NCBI RefSeq assembly: GCF_001877035.1
Contig: NZ_CP015756.1
Location: 301,001-365,000 of the forward strand
Reading direction: 5' to 3'
Length of the DNA stretch: 64,000 bases
Source: Clostridium estertheticum subsp. estertheticum
GTDB taxonomy: Bacteria > Bacillota > Clostridia > Clostridiales > Clostridiaceae
The translations under genes and the position numbers were made by a program. Under the pieces are notes generated by a model, which saw only the letters and a list, made by a program, of their open reading frames with translations, had not been told where the DNA came from and ran no database searches. Shown in pieces: positions 35,462-46,690 of this stretch. Each line of letters begins with the position of its first letter. Within the stretch, counting starts at the first letter, position 1.

Positions 35462-36469
35462 ATGAATATAGCAGATTACAAAGGCGTATGGGTCTTCGCT
35501 GAACAAAGAGACGGAGAACTTCAAAAAATTTCTTTCGAACTTTTAGGTAAGGGACGAGAAATTGCAGATAAATTAGGAGAAGAATTAACAGCTGTACTAC
35601 TTGGCGATAAAACAGATGATATGGTTAAAGAACTTGTAGCATTTGGAGCTGATAAGGTAATAGTTGCGAGTTCTCCACTACTAGGTCATTTTACAACTGA
35701 TGCATATGCAAAAGTTATATGTGATTTAGCAAATGAGAGAAAACCAGGAGTAATATTTGTTGGAGCAACTTATTTAGGAAGAGATTTAGGACCAAGAATA
35801 TCAGCAAGACTTTCAACAGGTTTAACTGCTGATTGTACTTCATTAGATATAGATACAGAAAACAATAATTTAATGATGACAAGACCAGCATTTGGTGGAA
35901 ACCTAATGGCTACTATAGTTTGTGCAGATCATAGACCACAAATGGCTACTATTAGACCAGGAGTTTTCGAAAAATTAGCTAGAGATGCTTCTAGAACTTG
36001 CCCAGTTGAAAAAGTTACTGTAAATTTAAAAGAATCAGATATCAGAACTAAGACTATTGAAGTTGTAAAAGTTGCTTCAGTTTTAGCTGATATCGGAGAA
36101 GCTAATATTATAGTATCTGGTGGTCGTGGAGTTGGAAGTAAAGAGAATTTTGCTTTACTTGAAAGACTTGCAGCTACTTTAGATGGTGTAGTCGGAGCAT
36201 CAAGAGCAGCAGTTGAAAATGGTTGGATAGATAAAGCAGTACAAGTAGGTCAAACAGGAAAAACTGTAAGACCAACTGTATATATAGCTTGCGGTATTTC
36301 AGGAGCAATTCAGCATTTAGCTGGTATGCAAGATTCTGATTTCATAATAGCTATAAATAAAGACGCAACTGCACCTATCATGAAAGCTGCTGATGTAGCA
36401 ATAGCTGGAGATTTCCTTAAAGTAATCCCAGAAATGATAGCTCAAATTAATACATTAAAAAATAAATAG
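35462..36469 (+). CDS. etfA: Electron transfer flavoprotein alpha subunit
   Basis: 335 residues. The C-terminal FAD-binding domain shows 'VSGGRGVGSKENFALLERLAATLDGVVGASRAAVENGWI' (about 218-256) and 'QVGQTGKTVRPTVYIACGISGAIQHLAGMQDSDFIIAINKDATAPI', standard EtfA motifs. No N-terminal ferredoxin domain is fused, unlike some clostridial EtfA. It delivers electrons to Bcd. ATG start after GGAGGGAG. A hairpin follows before hbd and may reduce read-through. Confidence 0.95.
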   Translation: MNIADYKGVWVFAEQRDGELQKISFELLGKGREIADKLGEELTAVLLGDKTDDMVKELVAFGADKVIVASSPLLGHFTTDAYAKVICDLANERKPGVIFVGATYLGRDLGPRISARLSTGLTADCTSLDIDTENNNLMMTRPAFGGNLMATIVCADHRPQMATIRPGVFEKLARDASRTCPVEKVTVNLKESDIRTKTIEVVKVASVLADIGEANIIVSGGRGVGSKENFALLERLAATLDGVVGASRAAVENGWIDKAVQVGQTGKTVRPTVYIACGISGAIQHLAGMQDSDFIIAINKDATAPIMKAADVAIAGDFLKVIPEMIAQINTLKNK

Positions 36470-36494
36470 GTTTATTTTATAATAGTAATTTAGG

Positions 36495-36537
36495 AAAACT
36501 TGCTTTAATGCTAAAAAGTAGTATTAAAGTAAGTTTT
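36495..36537 (+). terminator. Hairpin between etfA and hbd (weak or attenuating terminator)
   Basis: AAAACTTGCTTTAATGCT (36495-36512) pairs with the arm ending at 36537 through two wobble pairs. The T-run is short (TTTT, then A), so partial read-through into hbd is likely. Confidence 0.5.
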
Positions 36538-36610
36538 AAAAAAGTATACTACGTCTTGTTGTAACTAAAATAAGATTTTTAAAATAATAAAATTTAAGGG
36601 GTGTGTTTTT

Positions 36611-37459
36611 ATGAAAAAGATTTTTGTACTTGGCGCTGGAACTATGGGAGCAGGTATCGTTCAAACATTTGCAGCTAATGGATGCGAAGTAATAATGAGA
36701 GATATTAAAGATGAATTCGTTGATAGAGGACTTGCTACAATTAAAAAGAACTTAGAAAGATCAGTTAAAAAAGAAAAAATAACTGAAGCACAAATGGAAG
36801 AAATACTTTCAAGAGTTACAGGAACTACTGATATGAAATTAGCAGCAGACTGTGATTTAGTAGTTGAAGCAGCTGTAGAAATTATGAAAATAAAGAAAGA
36901 AATTTTTGCAGAACTTGATTCAATCTGTAAACCAGAAACTATTTTAGCATCAAACACATCATCACTATCTATAACTGAAGTAGGAGCTGCTACAAAGAGA
37001 CCTGATAAAGTTATAGGAATGCATTTCTTTAATCCAGCTCCAATGATGAAACTTGTAGAAATAATCAAAGGAATGGCTACATCAACTGAAACTTTTGATG
37101 CAGTTAAAGAAATTGCAATTGCTATAGGTAAGGATCCAGTAGAAGTTGCTGAAGCTCCTGGTTTTGTTGTAAATAGAATATTAATTCCAATGATCAACGA
37201 AGCTGTAGGAATTATGGCAGAAGGTATAGCATCTGCAGAAGACATAGATAAAGCAATGAAACTTGGCGCTAATCATCCAATGGGACCTCTAGCACTAGGA
37301 GATCTTATAGGTCTTGATGTATGTCTTGCTATTATGGATGTTTTATATACTGAGACTGGAGATACTAAGTACAGAGCTCATAGCCTTCTAAGAAAATATG
37401 TTAGAGGCGGATTACTTGGAAGAAAAACTAAAAAAGGTATCTTTGATTATTCAAAATAA
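36611..37459 (+). CDS. hbd: 3-hydroxybutyryl-CoA dehydrogenase
   Basis: 282 residues. It reduces acetoacetyl-CoA to 3-hydroxybutyryl-CoA with NAD(P)H. N-terminal '[22 protein letters not shown]' binds the cofactor, and the catalytic His is in '[18 protein letters not shown]' (about residue 138). '[18 protein letters not shown]' and '[18 protein letters not shown]' complete the family signature. It is 140 bases after etfA, past a hairpin, so it may be made at a different level from the other genes. A strong terminator follows. Thiolase is not in this window. Confidence 0.95.
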   Translation: MKKIFVLGAGTMGAGIVQTFAANGCEVIMRDIKDEFVDRGLATIKKNLERSVKKEKITEAQMEEILSRVTGTTDMKLAADCDLVVEAAVEIMKIKKEIFAELDSICKPETILASNTSSLSITEVGAATKRPDKVIGMHFFNPAPMMKLVEIIKGMATSTETFDAVKEIAIAIGKDPVEVAEAPGFVVNRILIPMINEAVGIMAEGIASAEDIDKAMKLGANHPMGPLALGDLIGLDVCLAIMDVLYTETGDTKYRAHSLLRKYVRGGLLGRKTKKGIFDYSK

Positions 37460-37485
37460 GATATTAATTTAAACAAATAAGATAG

Positions 37486-37524
37486 AAGGCATTATAACCT
37501 AAAAATGGTTATAATGCCTTTTTT
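37486..37524 (+). terminator. Terminator after hbd
   Basis: AAGGCATTATAACC (37486-37499) pairs perfectly with GGTTATAATGCCTT (37507-37520), followed by TTTT. Confidence 0.92.
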
Positions 37525-37595
37525 ACTATTTTTATATATAATATAGAGAAATATAAACAAAATGTAAATGATTTCAAAAGTTAACAAATAGGATA

Positions 37596-37630
37596 TTGAC
37601 TTTATACTAAAAGTGATATATTATTAACAA
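37596..37630 (+). promoter_or_regulatory. Promoter of the alcohol dehydrogenase with overlapping Rex-like site
   Basis: TTGACT (37596-37601), 17 bases and TATTAT (37619-37624). GTGATATATTATTAACAA (37613-37630) overlaps the -10 box; its right half TTAACAA is perfect and its centre equals that of the crt Rex site, but the left half is poor. Confidence 0.6.
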
Positions 37631-37713
37631 TATAAAGTATAAATATAAAAAAGTGGTACAAGCTTTATATGTAAAAATACATATGATTACATTTAAAAAT
37701 GGAGGGATATATA

Positions 37714-38880
37714 ATGAATAGATTTACATTGCCAAGAGACATTTATTTTGGAGAAAATTCTTTAGAGGTATTAAAAACCATAAAAGGTAAAAAAGCTGTA
37801 ATAGTTACTGGTGGAAGTTCTATGAAAAAATTTGGATTTTTAGATAAGGTTGAAGCTTATTTAAATGAAGCCGGAATCGAAGTTAAACATATTACTGGAG
37901 TGGAACCAGATCCTTCAGTAGATACAGTTATGAACGGCGCAGCAGTTATGAGAGAATTTGAGCCAGACTTAATAATTTCAATCGGTGGTGGTTCACCAAT
38001 TGATGCAGCAAAAGCTATGTGGATTTTCTATGAATATCCAGAATTCACTTTTGAGCAAGCAGTTATACCATTTGGTATTCCAGACTTAAGACAAAAGGCT
38101 AAATTTATAGCTATACCATCAACTAGTGGAACAGCATCAGAAGTTACAGCATTTTCAGTAATTACTGACTATAAAGCTAAGATAAAATATCCTTTAGCAG
38201 ATTTCAATTTAACTCCAGATGTAGCTATAATTGATCCATCACTAGCTCAAACAATGCCAGCGAAATTAACAGCGCACACAGGCATGGATGCATTAACTCA
38301 TGCACTTGAGGCTTATGTTGCAGGACTTCATTCTTATTTCTCAGACCCACTTGCAATGCAAGCCATAACTATGATTAAGGATAATTTAGTAAAATCATTT
38401 GAAGGTAATGTAGAAGCAAGAAATGAGATGCATATGGCACAATGCCTTGCTGGAATGGCATTTTCAAATGCATTACTAGGAATATCTCATAGTATGGCGC
38501 ATAAAATAGGTGGTGTATTCCACGTTGAACATGGTCTTGCAAATGCAATATTACTTCCACATGTTATAGATTTTAATAAAAAATCTTGTGGAGATAGATA
38601 TGCTACAATCGCTAGAACATTAAAACTTGCTGGGAATACAGATGATGAATTAATAAATTCATTAACTGATATGATAAGAGATTTAAATAAGACTCTAAAT
38701 ATACCATTATCTTTTTCTGAAAATGGTATGACTAAAGAAGAATTTGATGCTAATTTAGACTTTATAGCTGAGAATGCTTTAAAAGATGCATGTACAGGAT
38801 CAAATCCAAGACCAATAAATTTAGATGAGATGAAAAAAGTATTAACATGTTCATTTACTGGTGAAAAAGTTAATTTCTAA
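37714..38880 (+). CDS. Iron-containing alcohol dehydrogenase (butanol/ethanol type)
   Basis: 388 residues from the ATG at 37714, chosen for GGAGGG upstream; an ATG five codons earlier has no such site. Closely resembles clostridial NADP(H)-dependent Fe-alcohol dehydrogenases and the alcohol dehydrogenase half of AdhE: 'SIGGGSPIDAAKAMWIFYE' (about 91-109), 'AIPSTSGTASEVTAFSVITD', the iron-binding 'AHTGMDALTHALEAYV' and 'SMAHKIGGVFHVEHGLANA'. It reduces butyraldehyde or acetaldehyde to the alcohol, disposing of NAD(P)H. The Rex-like site at its promoter fits this role. It is a single-gene unit. Confidence 0.9.
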   Translation: MNRFTLPRDIYFGENSLEVLKTIKGKKAVIVTGGSSMKKFGFLDKVEAYLNEAGIEVKHITGVEPDPSVDTVMNGAAVMREFEPDLIISIGGGSPIDAAKAMWIFYEYPEFTFEQAVIPFGIPDLRQKAKFIAIPSTSGTASEVTAFSVITDYKAKIKYPLADFNLTPDVAIIDPSLAQTMPAKLTAHTGMDALTHALEAYVAGLHSYFSDPLAMQAITMIKDNLVKSFEGNVEARNEMHMAQCLAGMAFSNALLGISHSMAHKIGGVFHVEHGLANAILLPHVIDFNKKSCGDRYATIARTLKLAGNTDDELINSLTDMIRDLNKTLNIPLSFSENGMTKEEFDANLDFIAENALKDACTGSNPRPINLDEMKKVLTCSFTGEKVNF

Positions 38881-38937
38881 TATGAAATTAAATAATTATT
38901 GTAAAAGTTTTGTAAATGTACATTAGTTAATAATTAA

Positions 38938-38993
38938 TAATAGACAGATAGTAATAGCATTGGTAAGCTATGATCTTCACTATCTGTCTATTA
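38938..38993 (+). terminator. Long inverted repeat after the alcohol dehydrogenase gene
   Basis: TAATAGACAGATAGT (38938-38952) pairs perfectly with the arm at 38979-38993, with an inner ATAGC/GCTAT stem. There is no T-run directly after, so it may be a poor terminator or an RNA-stabilising end. Confidence 0.55.
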
Positions 38994-39148
38994 TAATATA
39001 AAATTTTATTATAAATTAAATTTAACGTTTTAATATATTTTAGATTTTTGTGGTAAAATAAAGATAGTATAAATATATTAACATAATTAAAATTTCAATG
39101 TGGTACATAAGTAGGATAAAGTAATAAAAAGATGTGGGGGGTAAGTAA

Positions 39149-40018
39149 ATGTATAAAATAGTTGGAAAGAAAGCATTAGCACCACAAATATTTTTAATGG
39201 ATATAGCGGCGCCAAGAGTCGCTAAATCAGCACAACCTGGTCAGTTTATAATAATAAAAATGGATGAAAAAGGCGAGAGGATACCTTTAACAATAAGTGA
39301 TTTTGATGCCGAAAGAGGTACAGTTACTATAGTTGTTCAAACTATAGGTTGCTCAACAAAAGAAATGGAAAACTATGAAATTGGGGATTCATTTTCAGAT
39401 TTCGTAGGACCACTTGGACAAGCATCAGAATTAATGAGTGAAAGTATTGAAGAGTTAAAGAAAAAGAAAATTGTATTTGTAGCAGGAGGTCTTGGAACTG
39501 CTCCAGTTTATCCTCAGGTTAAATGGCTTAACTCTCAAGGTGTAAAAGCAGATGTAATAATAGGCGCTAAAGCTAAAGAATATGTAATTATGGAAGAAGA
39601 AATGAAGAAAGTTGCGGGAAATGTATATCCATGTACAGATGACGGTTCTTATGGATATAAGGGACTTGTTACAAATAAATTAAAAGAATTAGTTCAAAAT
39701 GAAGGTAAAAAATATGATTTAGTTGTTGCTATTGGACCAATGATAATGATGAAATTTGTTTGCAAATTAACTGAAGAACTTGGTATATCAACTATTGTAA
39801 GTATGAATCCTATTATGGTAGATGGAACAGGAATGTGTGGAGCCTGCAGGATTACTGTAGATGGCAAAACTAAGTTCGCCTGCGTTGATGGACCAGAATT
39901 TGATGGTCATAAGGTTAATTTTGAAGAAGCAATGAGAAGACAAGCGATGTACAAAACACAAGAAGTTTCTAAAAATGAAGGCATTAAAGCCGGATGTGGT
40001 TTAGGAGGTACTAAATAA
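39149..40018 (+). CDS. nfnA: NfnA, FAD/[2Fe-2S] subunit of NADH-dependent ferredoxin:NADP+ oxidoreductase
   Basis: 289 residues. A ferredoxin-NADP reductase-type fold: FAD-binding 'PGQFIIIKMDEKGERIPLTISD' (about 30-51), NAD(H)-binding 'VFVAGGLGTAPVYPQVKWL' (about 110-128) and a C-terminal [2Fe-2S] motif 'DGTGMCGACRITVDGKTKFACVDGPEFDGH'. With NfnB it couples NADPH oxidation to reduction of ferredoxin and NAD+, or the reverse, by electron bifurcation. ATG start after a GGGGGG-type site. Its TAA overlaps the nfnB ATG by one base, so translation is coupled. Confidence 0.9.
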   Translation: MYKIVGKKALAPQIFLMDIAAPRVAKSAQPGQFIIIKMDEKGERIPLTISDFDAERGTVTIVVQTIGCSTKEMENYEIGDSFSDFVGPLGQASELMSESIEELKKKKIVFVAGGLGTAPVYPQVKWLNSQGVKADVIIGAKAKEYVIMEEEMKKVAGNVYPCTDDGSYGYKGLVTNKLKELVQNEGKKYDLVVAIGPMIMMKFVCKLTEELGISTIVSMNPIMVDGTGMCGACRITVDGKTKFACVDGPEFDGHKVNFEEAMRRQAMYKTQEVSKNEGIKAGCGLGGTK

Positions 40019-41400
40019 TGGATAAAATGAAGAGAGTCCCAATAGAAGAGCAAGATCCGAAAATAAGAGCTACTAATTTTGCAGAGGTATGTTTAGGATA
40101 TACAGAGGATGAAGCGGTTACTGAAGCTACAAGATGTTTAAATTGTAAAAAACCAATGTGTGTTAGTAAATGTCCGGTTGCAATAGATATTCCGGGTTTT
40201 ATTAAACATGTTAAGAATAAAGAATTTGTAGAGGCAGTTAAGGTGATAGCTAAATATAGTTCACTTCCTGCGGTTTGTGGTAGAGTCTGTCCACAAGAAA
40301 CTCAATGTGAGAGCAAGTGTATCCTAGGAATAAAAGGAGACGCAATAGCTATAGGTAAACTTGAAAGATTTGTAGGGGACTACTCAAGGGTACATAATGT
40401 CGATCTTTCAGAAACTAAACCTAAAAATGGTATTAAGGTTGCAGTGGTAGGAAGTGGTCCATCAGGACTTACTTGTGCAGGAGATTTAGCAAAAGCTGGA
40501 TACGATGTAACTATTTTCGAGGCACTTCATGAAGCTGGTGGAGTTTTGGTATATGGTATACCAGAATTTAGGCTTCCAAAAGAAACAGTAGTAAAACATG
40601 AAGTTGAAAATGTTAAAAAATTAGGCGTCAAATTAGAAACAAATGTTATTGTGGGACGAACTGTAACAATAGACCAATTGATGGAAGATGAAGATTTTAA
40701 AGCTGTATTTATTGGTTCGGGTGCAGGACTTCCAATGTTTATGGGAATACCAGGAGAAAATTTGAATGGAGTATTTTCCGCTAATGAGTATTTAACTAGA
40801 AATAATTTAATGAAAGCATATAAAGAAGGATATCAGACACCTATAAGAACAGGCGAAAAGGTTGCTGTTGTAGGTGGAGGAAATGTTGCTATGGACTCTG
40901 TGCGTACAGCAGTGAGACTTGGAGCAGAAGGACACATAGTATACAGAAGATCAGAATCAGAACTTCCTGCAAGAGTTGAGGAAGTACATCATGCAAAAGA
41001 AGAAGGGGTTATAATGGATCTACTTGTTAACCCAATTGAAATCCTAGGTGATGAAAAAGGTAATGTTACAGGAATGAAGTGCATAAGAATGGAGTTAGGT
41101 GAGCCTGATGCCTCGGGAAGAAGAAGACCTATGGCTATTGAGGGTTCGGAATTTATAATGGATGTTAATACAGTTATAATGTCTCTAGGGACATCACCAA
41201 ATCCATTAATACCTTTGACAACAGAAGGGTTAGATATTAACAAACGTAAGTGCATAATTGCAGAGGATGAAACTGGATTAACATCTAAAAAGAATGTATA
41301 TGCTGGTGGAGATGCAGTTTCAGGAGCAGCTACAGTTATACTAGCTATGGAAGCAGGTAAAAAAGCTGCTAAAGCTATAGATGAAATGTTAACAAACTAA
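40018..41400 (+). CDS. nfnB: NfnB, NADPH-binding subunit (glutamate synthase small-subunit-like)
   Basis: 460 residues. The N-terminal domain has Cys clusters for two [4Fe-4S] centres ('CLNCKKPMCVSKCPVAIDIPGF' and 'CGRVCPQETQCESKC', about 40-103). It is followed by two nucleotide-binding folds: 'VAVVGSGPSGLTCAGDLAKAGYDVTIFE' for FAD and 'VAVVGGGNVAMDSVRTAVRLGAE' for NADPH. The same fold occurs in glutamate synthase beta (GltD), but no large GltB gene is near and it is coupled to nfnA, so Nfn is the better call. A strong terminator follows. Confidence 0.9.
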   Translation: MDKMKRVPIEEQDPKIRATNFAEVCLGYTEDEAVTEATRCLNCKKPMCVSKCPVAIDIPGFIKHVKNKEFVEAVKVIAKYSSLPAVCGRVCPQETQCESKCILGIKGDAIAIGKLERFVGDYSRVHNVDLSETKPKNGIKVAVVGSGPSGLTCAGDLAKAGYDVTIFEALHEAGGVLVYGIPEFRLPKETVVKHEVENVKKLGVKLETNVIVGRTVTIDQLMEDEDFKAVFIGSGAGLPMFMGIPGENLNGVFSANEYLTRNNLMKAYKEGYQTPIRTGEKVAVVGGGNVAMDSVRTAVRLGAEGHIVYRRSESELPARVEEVHHAKEEGVIMDLLVNPIEILGDEKGNVTGMKCIRMELGEPDASGRRRPMAIEGSEFIMDVNTVIMSLGTSPNPLIPLTTEGLDINKRKCIIAEDETGLTSKKNVYAGGDAVSGAATVILAMEAGKKAAKAIDEMLTN

Positions 41401-41416
41401 TAAACTCAATTTAAAT

Positions 41417-41453
41417 AACTCCATAAACAAAGGTTTATGGAGTTGTTTTTTTT
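41417..41453 (+). terminator. Terminator after nfnAB
   Basis: AACTCCATAAAC (41417-41428) pairs with GTTTATGGAGTT (41433-41444), followed by eight T residues. Confidence 0.93.
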
Positions 41454-41520
41454 AAAATAATAAATTTTATTACCATTTTCTGAAATACTATAATAAGGCT
41501 AAATAGTAGGAGGTTAATGT

Positions 41521-41940
41521 ATGTTAATTAATAAAATAAATAAATATCATACTAAGGAATATAATCTTAACTGTGCTGAGGTAATGATTTATTCTGCTAG
41601 TGAGGAATATAATTTAAATTTAAATAGCGAAACATTTAAAACTATGTCATCTTTTGGTGGTGGAATGGGTATTGAAAGCGTATGTGGAGCAATAACAGGT
41701 TCTTTAGCTGTTATAGGTATATTATTTACTAAAGTAAAAGCACATGAAGGAGATAGAGTTAAAAAGCTATGTCAGGAATTCTTTAAAAAGTTTGAGGCTA
41801 AGCTCACCTCGAATAATTGTACAACACTTAAGGCAAAATATAGAAAAGAAGACGTTGGTTGTATAGTTATGATTGAAACAGCAGCGCAAATATTAGATGA
41901 AATTGTGATTCGTGAATTACAGCTTAATAATAAGGCTTAA
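41521..41940 (+). CDS. C_GCAxxG_C_C family protein (putative redox protein)
   Basis: 139 residues with the family's spaced Cys pattern: 'NLNCAEVMI' near the N terminus, 'GGGMGIESVCGAITGSLAVIG' in the middle (the C-G-A-x-x-G core), 'KLCQEFFKKFEAKLTSNNCTTLK' and 'VGCIVMIETAAQIL'. The protein is helical and may carry a metal or redox centre; the function is not established. ATG start after AGGAGG. It is 15 bases upstream of the glycosylase gene and probably co-transcribed with it. Confidence 0.78.
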   Translation: MLINKINKYHTKEYNLNCAEVMIYSASEEYNLNLNSETFKTMSSFGGGMGIESVCGAITGSLAVIGILFTKVKAHEGDRVKKLCQEFFKKFEAKLTSNNCTTLKAKYRKEDVGCIVMIETAAQILDEIVIRELQLNNKA

Positions 41941-41955
41941 GGAAAGGAAAAAACT

Positions 41956-42837
41956 ATGGATTATAAAAAGGTTGAATCATTTGATAAGGGTATTATCATA
42001 AAAGGTGTAGATAACTTCGAATTAGCCCATATATTCGAATGTGGGCAATGTTTTAGATGGAACAAACAAGAAAGCGGTAACTATATAGGTGTGGCATATG
42101 GAAAGGTAATAGAAATAGAAAAAAATGAGATGGAAGTAAAAATATACAATATAAATGGGGAAGAATTTGAAAAAATTTGGTGTGATTATTTTGATCTTAA
42201 AAGAGAGTATACGGTTATTAAGGAAAAATTTCGAAAAGATCCACTTCTTGAAAGATCAGTTAACTTTGGTTATGGGATTAGACTACTTCAGCAGGAACCA
42301 TTTGAACTTACAATATCATTTATAATTTCTTCGAATAATAGAATACCTATGATAAAAAGAGCTATAAACAGGTTAAGCGAAAAATGGGGAAAAGCAATAG
42401 AGTATAAAGGCGAAACTTACTATACATTCCCAACAGCAGAAGAATTAGATAAAGCATCTATAGAGGAAATTCAAAGCTGTGGTCTTGGTTTTAGATCTAA
42501 ATATGTAAAGGATGCAGTGCATAGAATATATGAAGGTGAAATAAACTTGGAATTTATTAAATCATGTGATGATGATATTTGTCACCAAGAATTACAAAAA
42601 CTAAGTGGTATTGGACCAAAGGTTTCTGATTGTATCATGTTGTTTTCCATGCAAAAATATTCTGCTTTTCCAGTGGACGTATGGGTTAAGAGAGCAATGC
42701 AGTTTTTTTATTTAGCACCAGATGTGTCACTGCCTAAAATAAGAATTTTTGCTAGAGATAAGTTTGAAAACTTAGCAGGTTTTGCACAACAGTATTTATT
42801 TTATTATGCGAGGGAAAATAATATTAAAATAGAATAA
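41956..42837 (+). CDS. 8-oxoguanine DNA glycosylase (Ogg1-like)
   Basis: 293 residues. An N-terminal OGG domain (about 10-110, 'FELAHIFECGQCFRWNKQESGNYIGV') leads to a helix-hairpin-helix-GPD domain: 'LQKLSGIGPKVSDCIMLFSMQKYSAFPVDVWVKRAMQFFY' (about 212-251), with the catalytic Lys in 'GPKVSDC' and Asp in 'FPVDVWV'. It removes oxidised guanine from DNA and can cut the strand. ATG start after AAAGGAAAGG. It pairs with the upstream small redox-type gene. Confidence 0.9.
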   Translation: MDYKKVESFDKGIIIKGVDNFELAHIFECGQCFRWNKQESGNYIGVAYGKVIEIEKNEMEVKIYNINGEEFEKIWCDYFDLKREYTVIKEKFRKDPLLERSVNFGYGIRLLQQEPFELTISFIISSNNRIPMIKRAINRLSEKWGKAIEYKGETYYTFPTAEELDKASIEEIQSCGLGFRSKYVKDAVHRIYEGEINLEFIKSCDDDICHQELQKLSGIGPKVSDCIMLFSMQKYSAFPVDVWVKRAMQFFYLAPDVSLPKIRIFARDKFENLAGFAQQYLFYYARENNIKIE

Positions 42838-42924
42838 ATTAATGAAAATTAAGCAAAATAACAAATGAGATATAAAGGTATGGACTACTATTGAACCTTA
42901 TAAAAATGAAGAGGATGGAGAACT

Positions 42925-43638
42925 ATGAAAAGAGCATGGGATTATATAAGGATAAAGCTGTTAAGACATAAACAACATATAGTAATAATAGCGATTTTGT
43001 TGATTTTCATATATTTAGGGTATGAGTATTCTTTTAAGTACTCGTATATAATAAAAAATCCTAATATGATGAAAGAAATTGTTCTTTCTTACGGTAATTT
43101 CAGTGTTTTAGTCTTTATACTTATGCAGGTTTTACAAGTAGTAGTTTTTTTTATTCCAGGAGAATTTATACAAATTGCTGGGGGATATATTTTTGGTGCT
43201 TTTTGGGGTGGAATGATATCCCTAATTGGGATTACTTTAGGAAGCATAATAGTATATCTTATTGCTAAGGGCTATGGCAAACCATTAGTAGAAAAATTGA
43301 TGTTAAAAAAGGAAATAAAATTTTTTAAAAAAATATTAGATGCGGGAAGTAAAAAGATTGTTGTATTAATGTTTTATTTAATTCCTGGAATACCTAAGGA
43401 TGCACTAGCGTATATATGTGGAGTATCAAATATTTCTTTTAAAGATTTCTGTATATATTCAACACTAGGCAGAATTCCAGGAATTTTTATATCAGCTTAT
43501 TTTGGGGGAAAAATATATTCAAAAGATGTTAGAAGTTTAATAACTATAGGCGTAATAATGAGTTTTTTATTCTTAATAGGAATTTTAAAAGGTAATGTTA
43601 TAATTAAAAATATTATTAAAAAGAAAAAAATATATTAA
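42925..43638 (+). CDS. TVP38/TMEM64 family membrane protein
   Basis: 237 residues with about five to six membrane helices. The SNARE-associated (VTT/DedA-like) core shows 'VVFFIPGEFIQIAGGYIFGAFWGGMISLIGITLGSIIVYLIAKGYGKPL' (about 70-118) and 'FYLIPGIPKDALAYICGVSNISFKDFCIYSTLGRIPGIFISAYFG'. Members of this superfamily are linked to lipid flipping or membrane stress; the substrate is not known here. ATG start after GAGGATGGAG. A bidirectional hairpin follows. Confidence 0.85.
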   Translation: MKRAWDYIRIKLLRHKQHIVIIAILLIFIYLGYEYSFKYSYIIKNPNMMKEIVLSYGNFSVLVFILMQVLQVVVFFIPGEFIQIAGGYIFGAFWGGMISLIGITLGSIIVYLIAKGYGKPLVEKLMLKKEIKFFKKILDAGSKKIVVLMFYLIPGIPKDALAYICGVSNISFKDFCIYSTLGRIPGIFISAYFGGKIYSKDVRSLITIGVIMSFLFLIGILKGNVIIKNIIKKKKIY

Positions 43639-43679
43639 AATCACATCCCTTATCAATATTATAAAGAATGTGATTTTTT
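43637..43679. terminator. Terminator between convergent genes
   Basis: AAAATCACAT (43637-43646) pairs with ATGTGATTTT (43668-43677), then T residues. The right arm overlaps the last codons of the minus-strand gene; the T-run favours the plus strand. Confidence 0.7.
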
Positions 43680-44366
43680 AGTTTTTTTATATATAAAACT
43701 TAACGTTATACTGCATATGGTGATTAAAAAAATCATTAATATAGCACAGTGAAAGAAAAAACTCTGCGGTAGGATTGTTATTATCGGGTCTGATTTGATA
43801 TCAAAGAGCCAGTAATTATTGTTAAAGAAGATGTGGTGAAAAGTTGTAAAACTTTTATCGAAATTAACTAGGAATGGTATAAGTAATAGCATCGGTATGA
43901 CGATAAGTGAAATGGAACTAGTTAATAGATATCTTATTGTTTTTAGTTTTTTATTTATAAGTATTCCTATAATACTTACTAATAGTGAGAAAAATAGCAT
44001 TATTTTGAGTTTATCAAAGATTAACTTAACTTCTTTAAAATGAATTTTACCATGAATAGATGATGGCAGTGTTGGAAGATTAAATTCTTCGTTTGTATTT
44101 TGAGTTATATATGTGATAACATAATTATAATTTGATTTTAATTCGCTTTTATTTAAGCCCGAAGAATTTTCGATATTTAGTATTCCAATATCCATATAAT
44201 ACAAGGGTTTAAAAAGCAAAGTAAAATATACACTCAAAATTAAAAAAGAAAATATAAAACTCGAAATAAAAACCGCCTTAGATAAGGACTTAATAAAGGA
44301 CTTTATGTTCTTAATAATAAAGGTTACAGAAAAGCAGTTAATAATCGATCTGTTTAAAACATTCAC
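43659..44366 (-). CDS. TIGR01906 family integral membrane protein
   Basis: 235 residues from the GTG at 44366, which has AGAGGTG upstream. The frame stays open 300 bases further, across the groES promoter and CIRCE, but that part shows no coding character and is rejected. About five membrane helices. The family signature 'FLVNFDKSFTTFHHIFFNNNYWLFDIKSDPIITILPQSFFF' lies near the C terminus, after an extracellular loop with 'YMDIGILNIENSSGL'. The function of TIGR01906 proteins is unknown. Confidence 0.8.
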   Translation of the reverse strand: MNVLNRSIINCFSVTFIIKNIKSFIKSLSKAVFISSFIFSFLILSVYFTLLFKPLYYMDIGILNIENSSGLNKSELKSNYNYVITYITQNTNEEFNLPTLPSSIHGKIHFKEVKLIFDKLKIMLFFSLLVSIIGILINKKLKTIRYLLTSSISLIVIPMLLLIPFLVNFDKSFTTFHHIFFNNNYWLFDIKSDPIITILPQSFFFHCAILMIFLITICSITLSFIYKKTKKSHSL

Positions 44367-44596
44367 AAAATCACCTCTATTAGTAAGTATAACTGATATA
44401 CATAAATGTATACAAGAATAAATAAATTCATAAAAATCGCATAAATTGGGATGGATAAAGCAAATGAGAGAATAACTGTGAAATACGGTGGTTATAAAAC
44501 ATAATTTCTTTGTATGGTTATAAATGGAATAATATGTAGACTGATTGAAGTTGCTATTATACTGAATATTAATTATCATATAAGTTATAGAACATA

Positions 44597-44623
44597 TTAG
44601 CACTCGGATACACTGAGTGCTAA
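44597..44623. promoter_or_regulatory. CIRCE element (HrcA operator) upstream of groES
   Basis: TTAGCACTC, nine bases, GAGTGCTAA: a perfect CIRCE dyad, 36 bases before the groES start. HrcA bound here represses groESL until heat or misfolded protein occupies the chaperonin. hrcA itself is not in this window. Confidence 0.97.
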
Positions 44624-44643
44624 CAAAAGGAATAAAAATATAA

Positions 44644-44946
<303 letters not shown>

Positions 44947-45023
44947 TATTTAATTAATTGCAAAAATGATTAAATACTATTATTAATTATATTTAATCAT
45001 TAACGCACAAGGAGGGTTTTTAA

Positions 45024-46649
<1,626 letters not shown>

Positions 46650-46690
46650 GAAAAAATAATATTCTAATTAATTAGAATAAAATATATTAG

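Noticed and set aside
36661-37245. Long (194-codon) minus-strand reading frame opposite hbd
   Set aside because: It is the mirror of a highly conserved coding gene, Ser/Ile-rich from reverse codons, without ribosome-binding site or family.
40018-41400. Glutamate synthase small subunit (gltD)
   Set aside because: Same fold, but it overlaps nfnA by one base, and no large glutamate synthase gene is present; the pair fits NfnAB.
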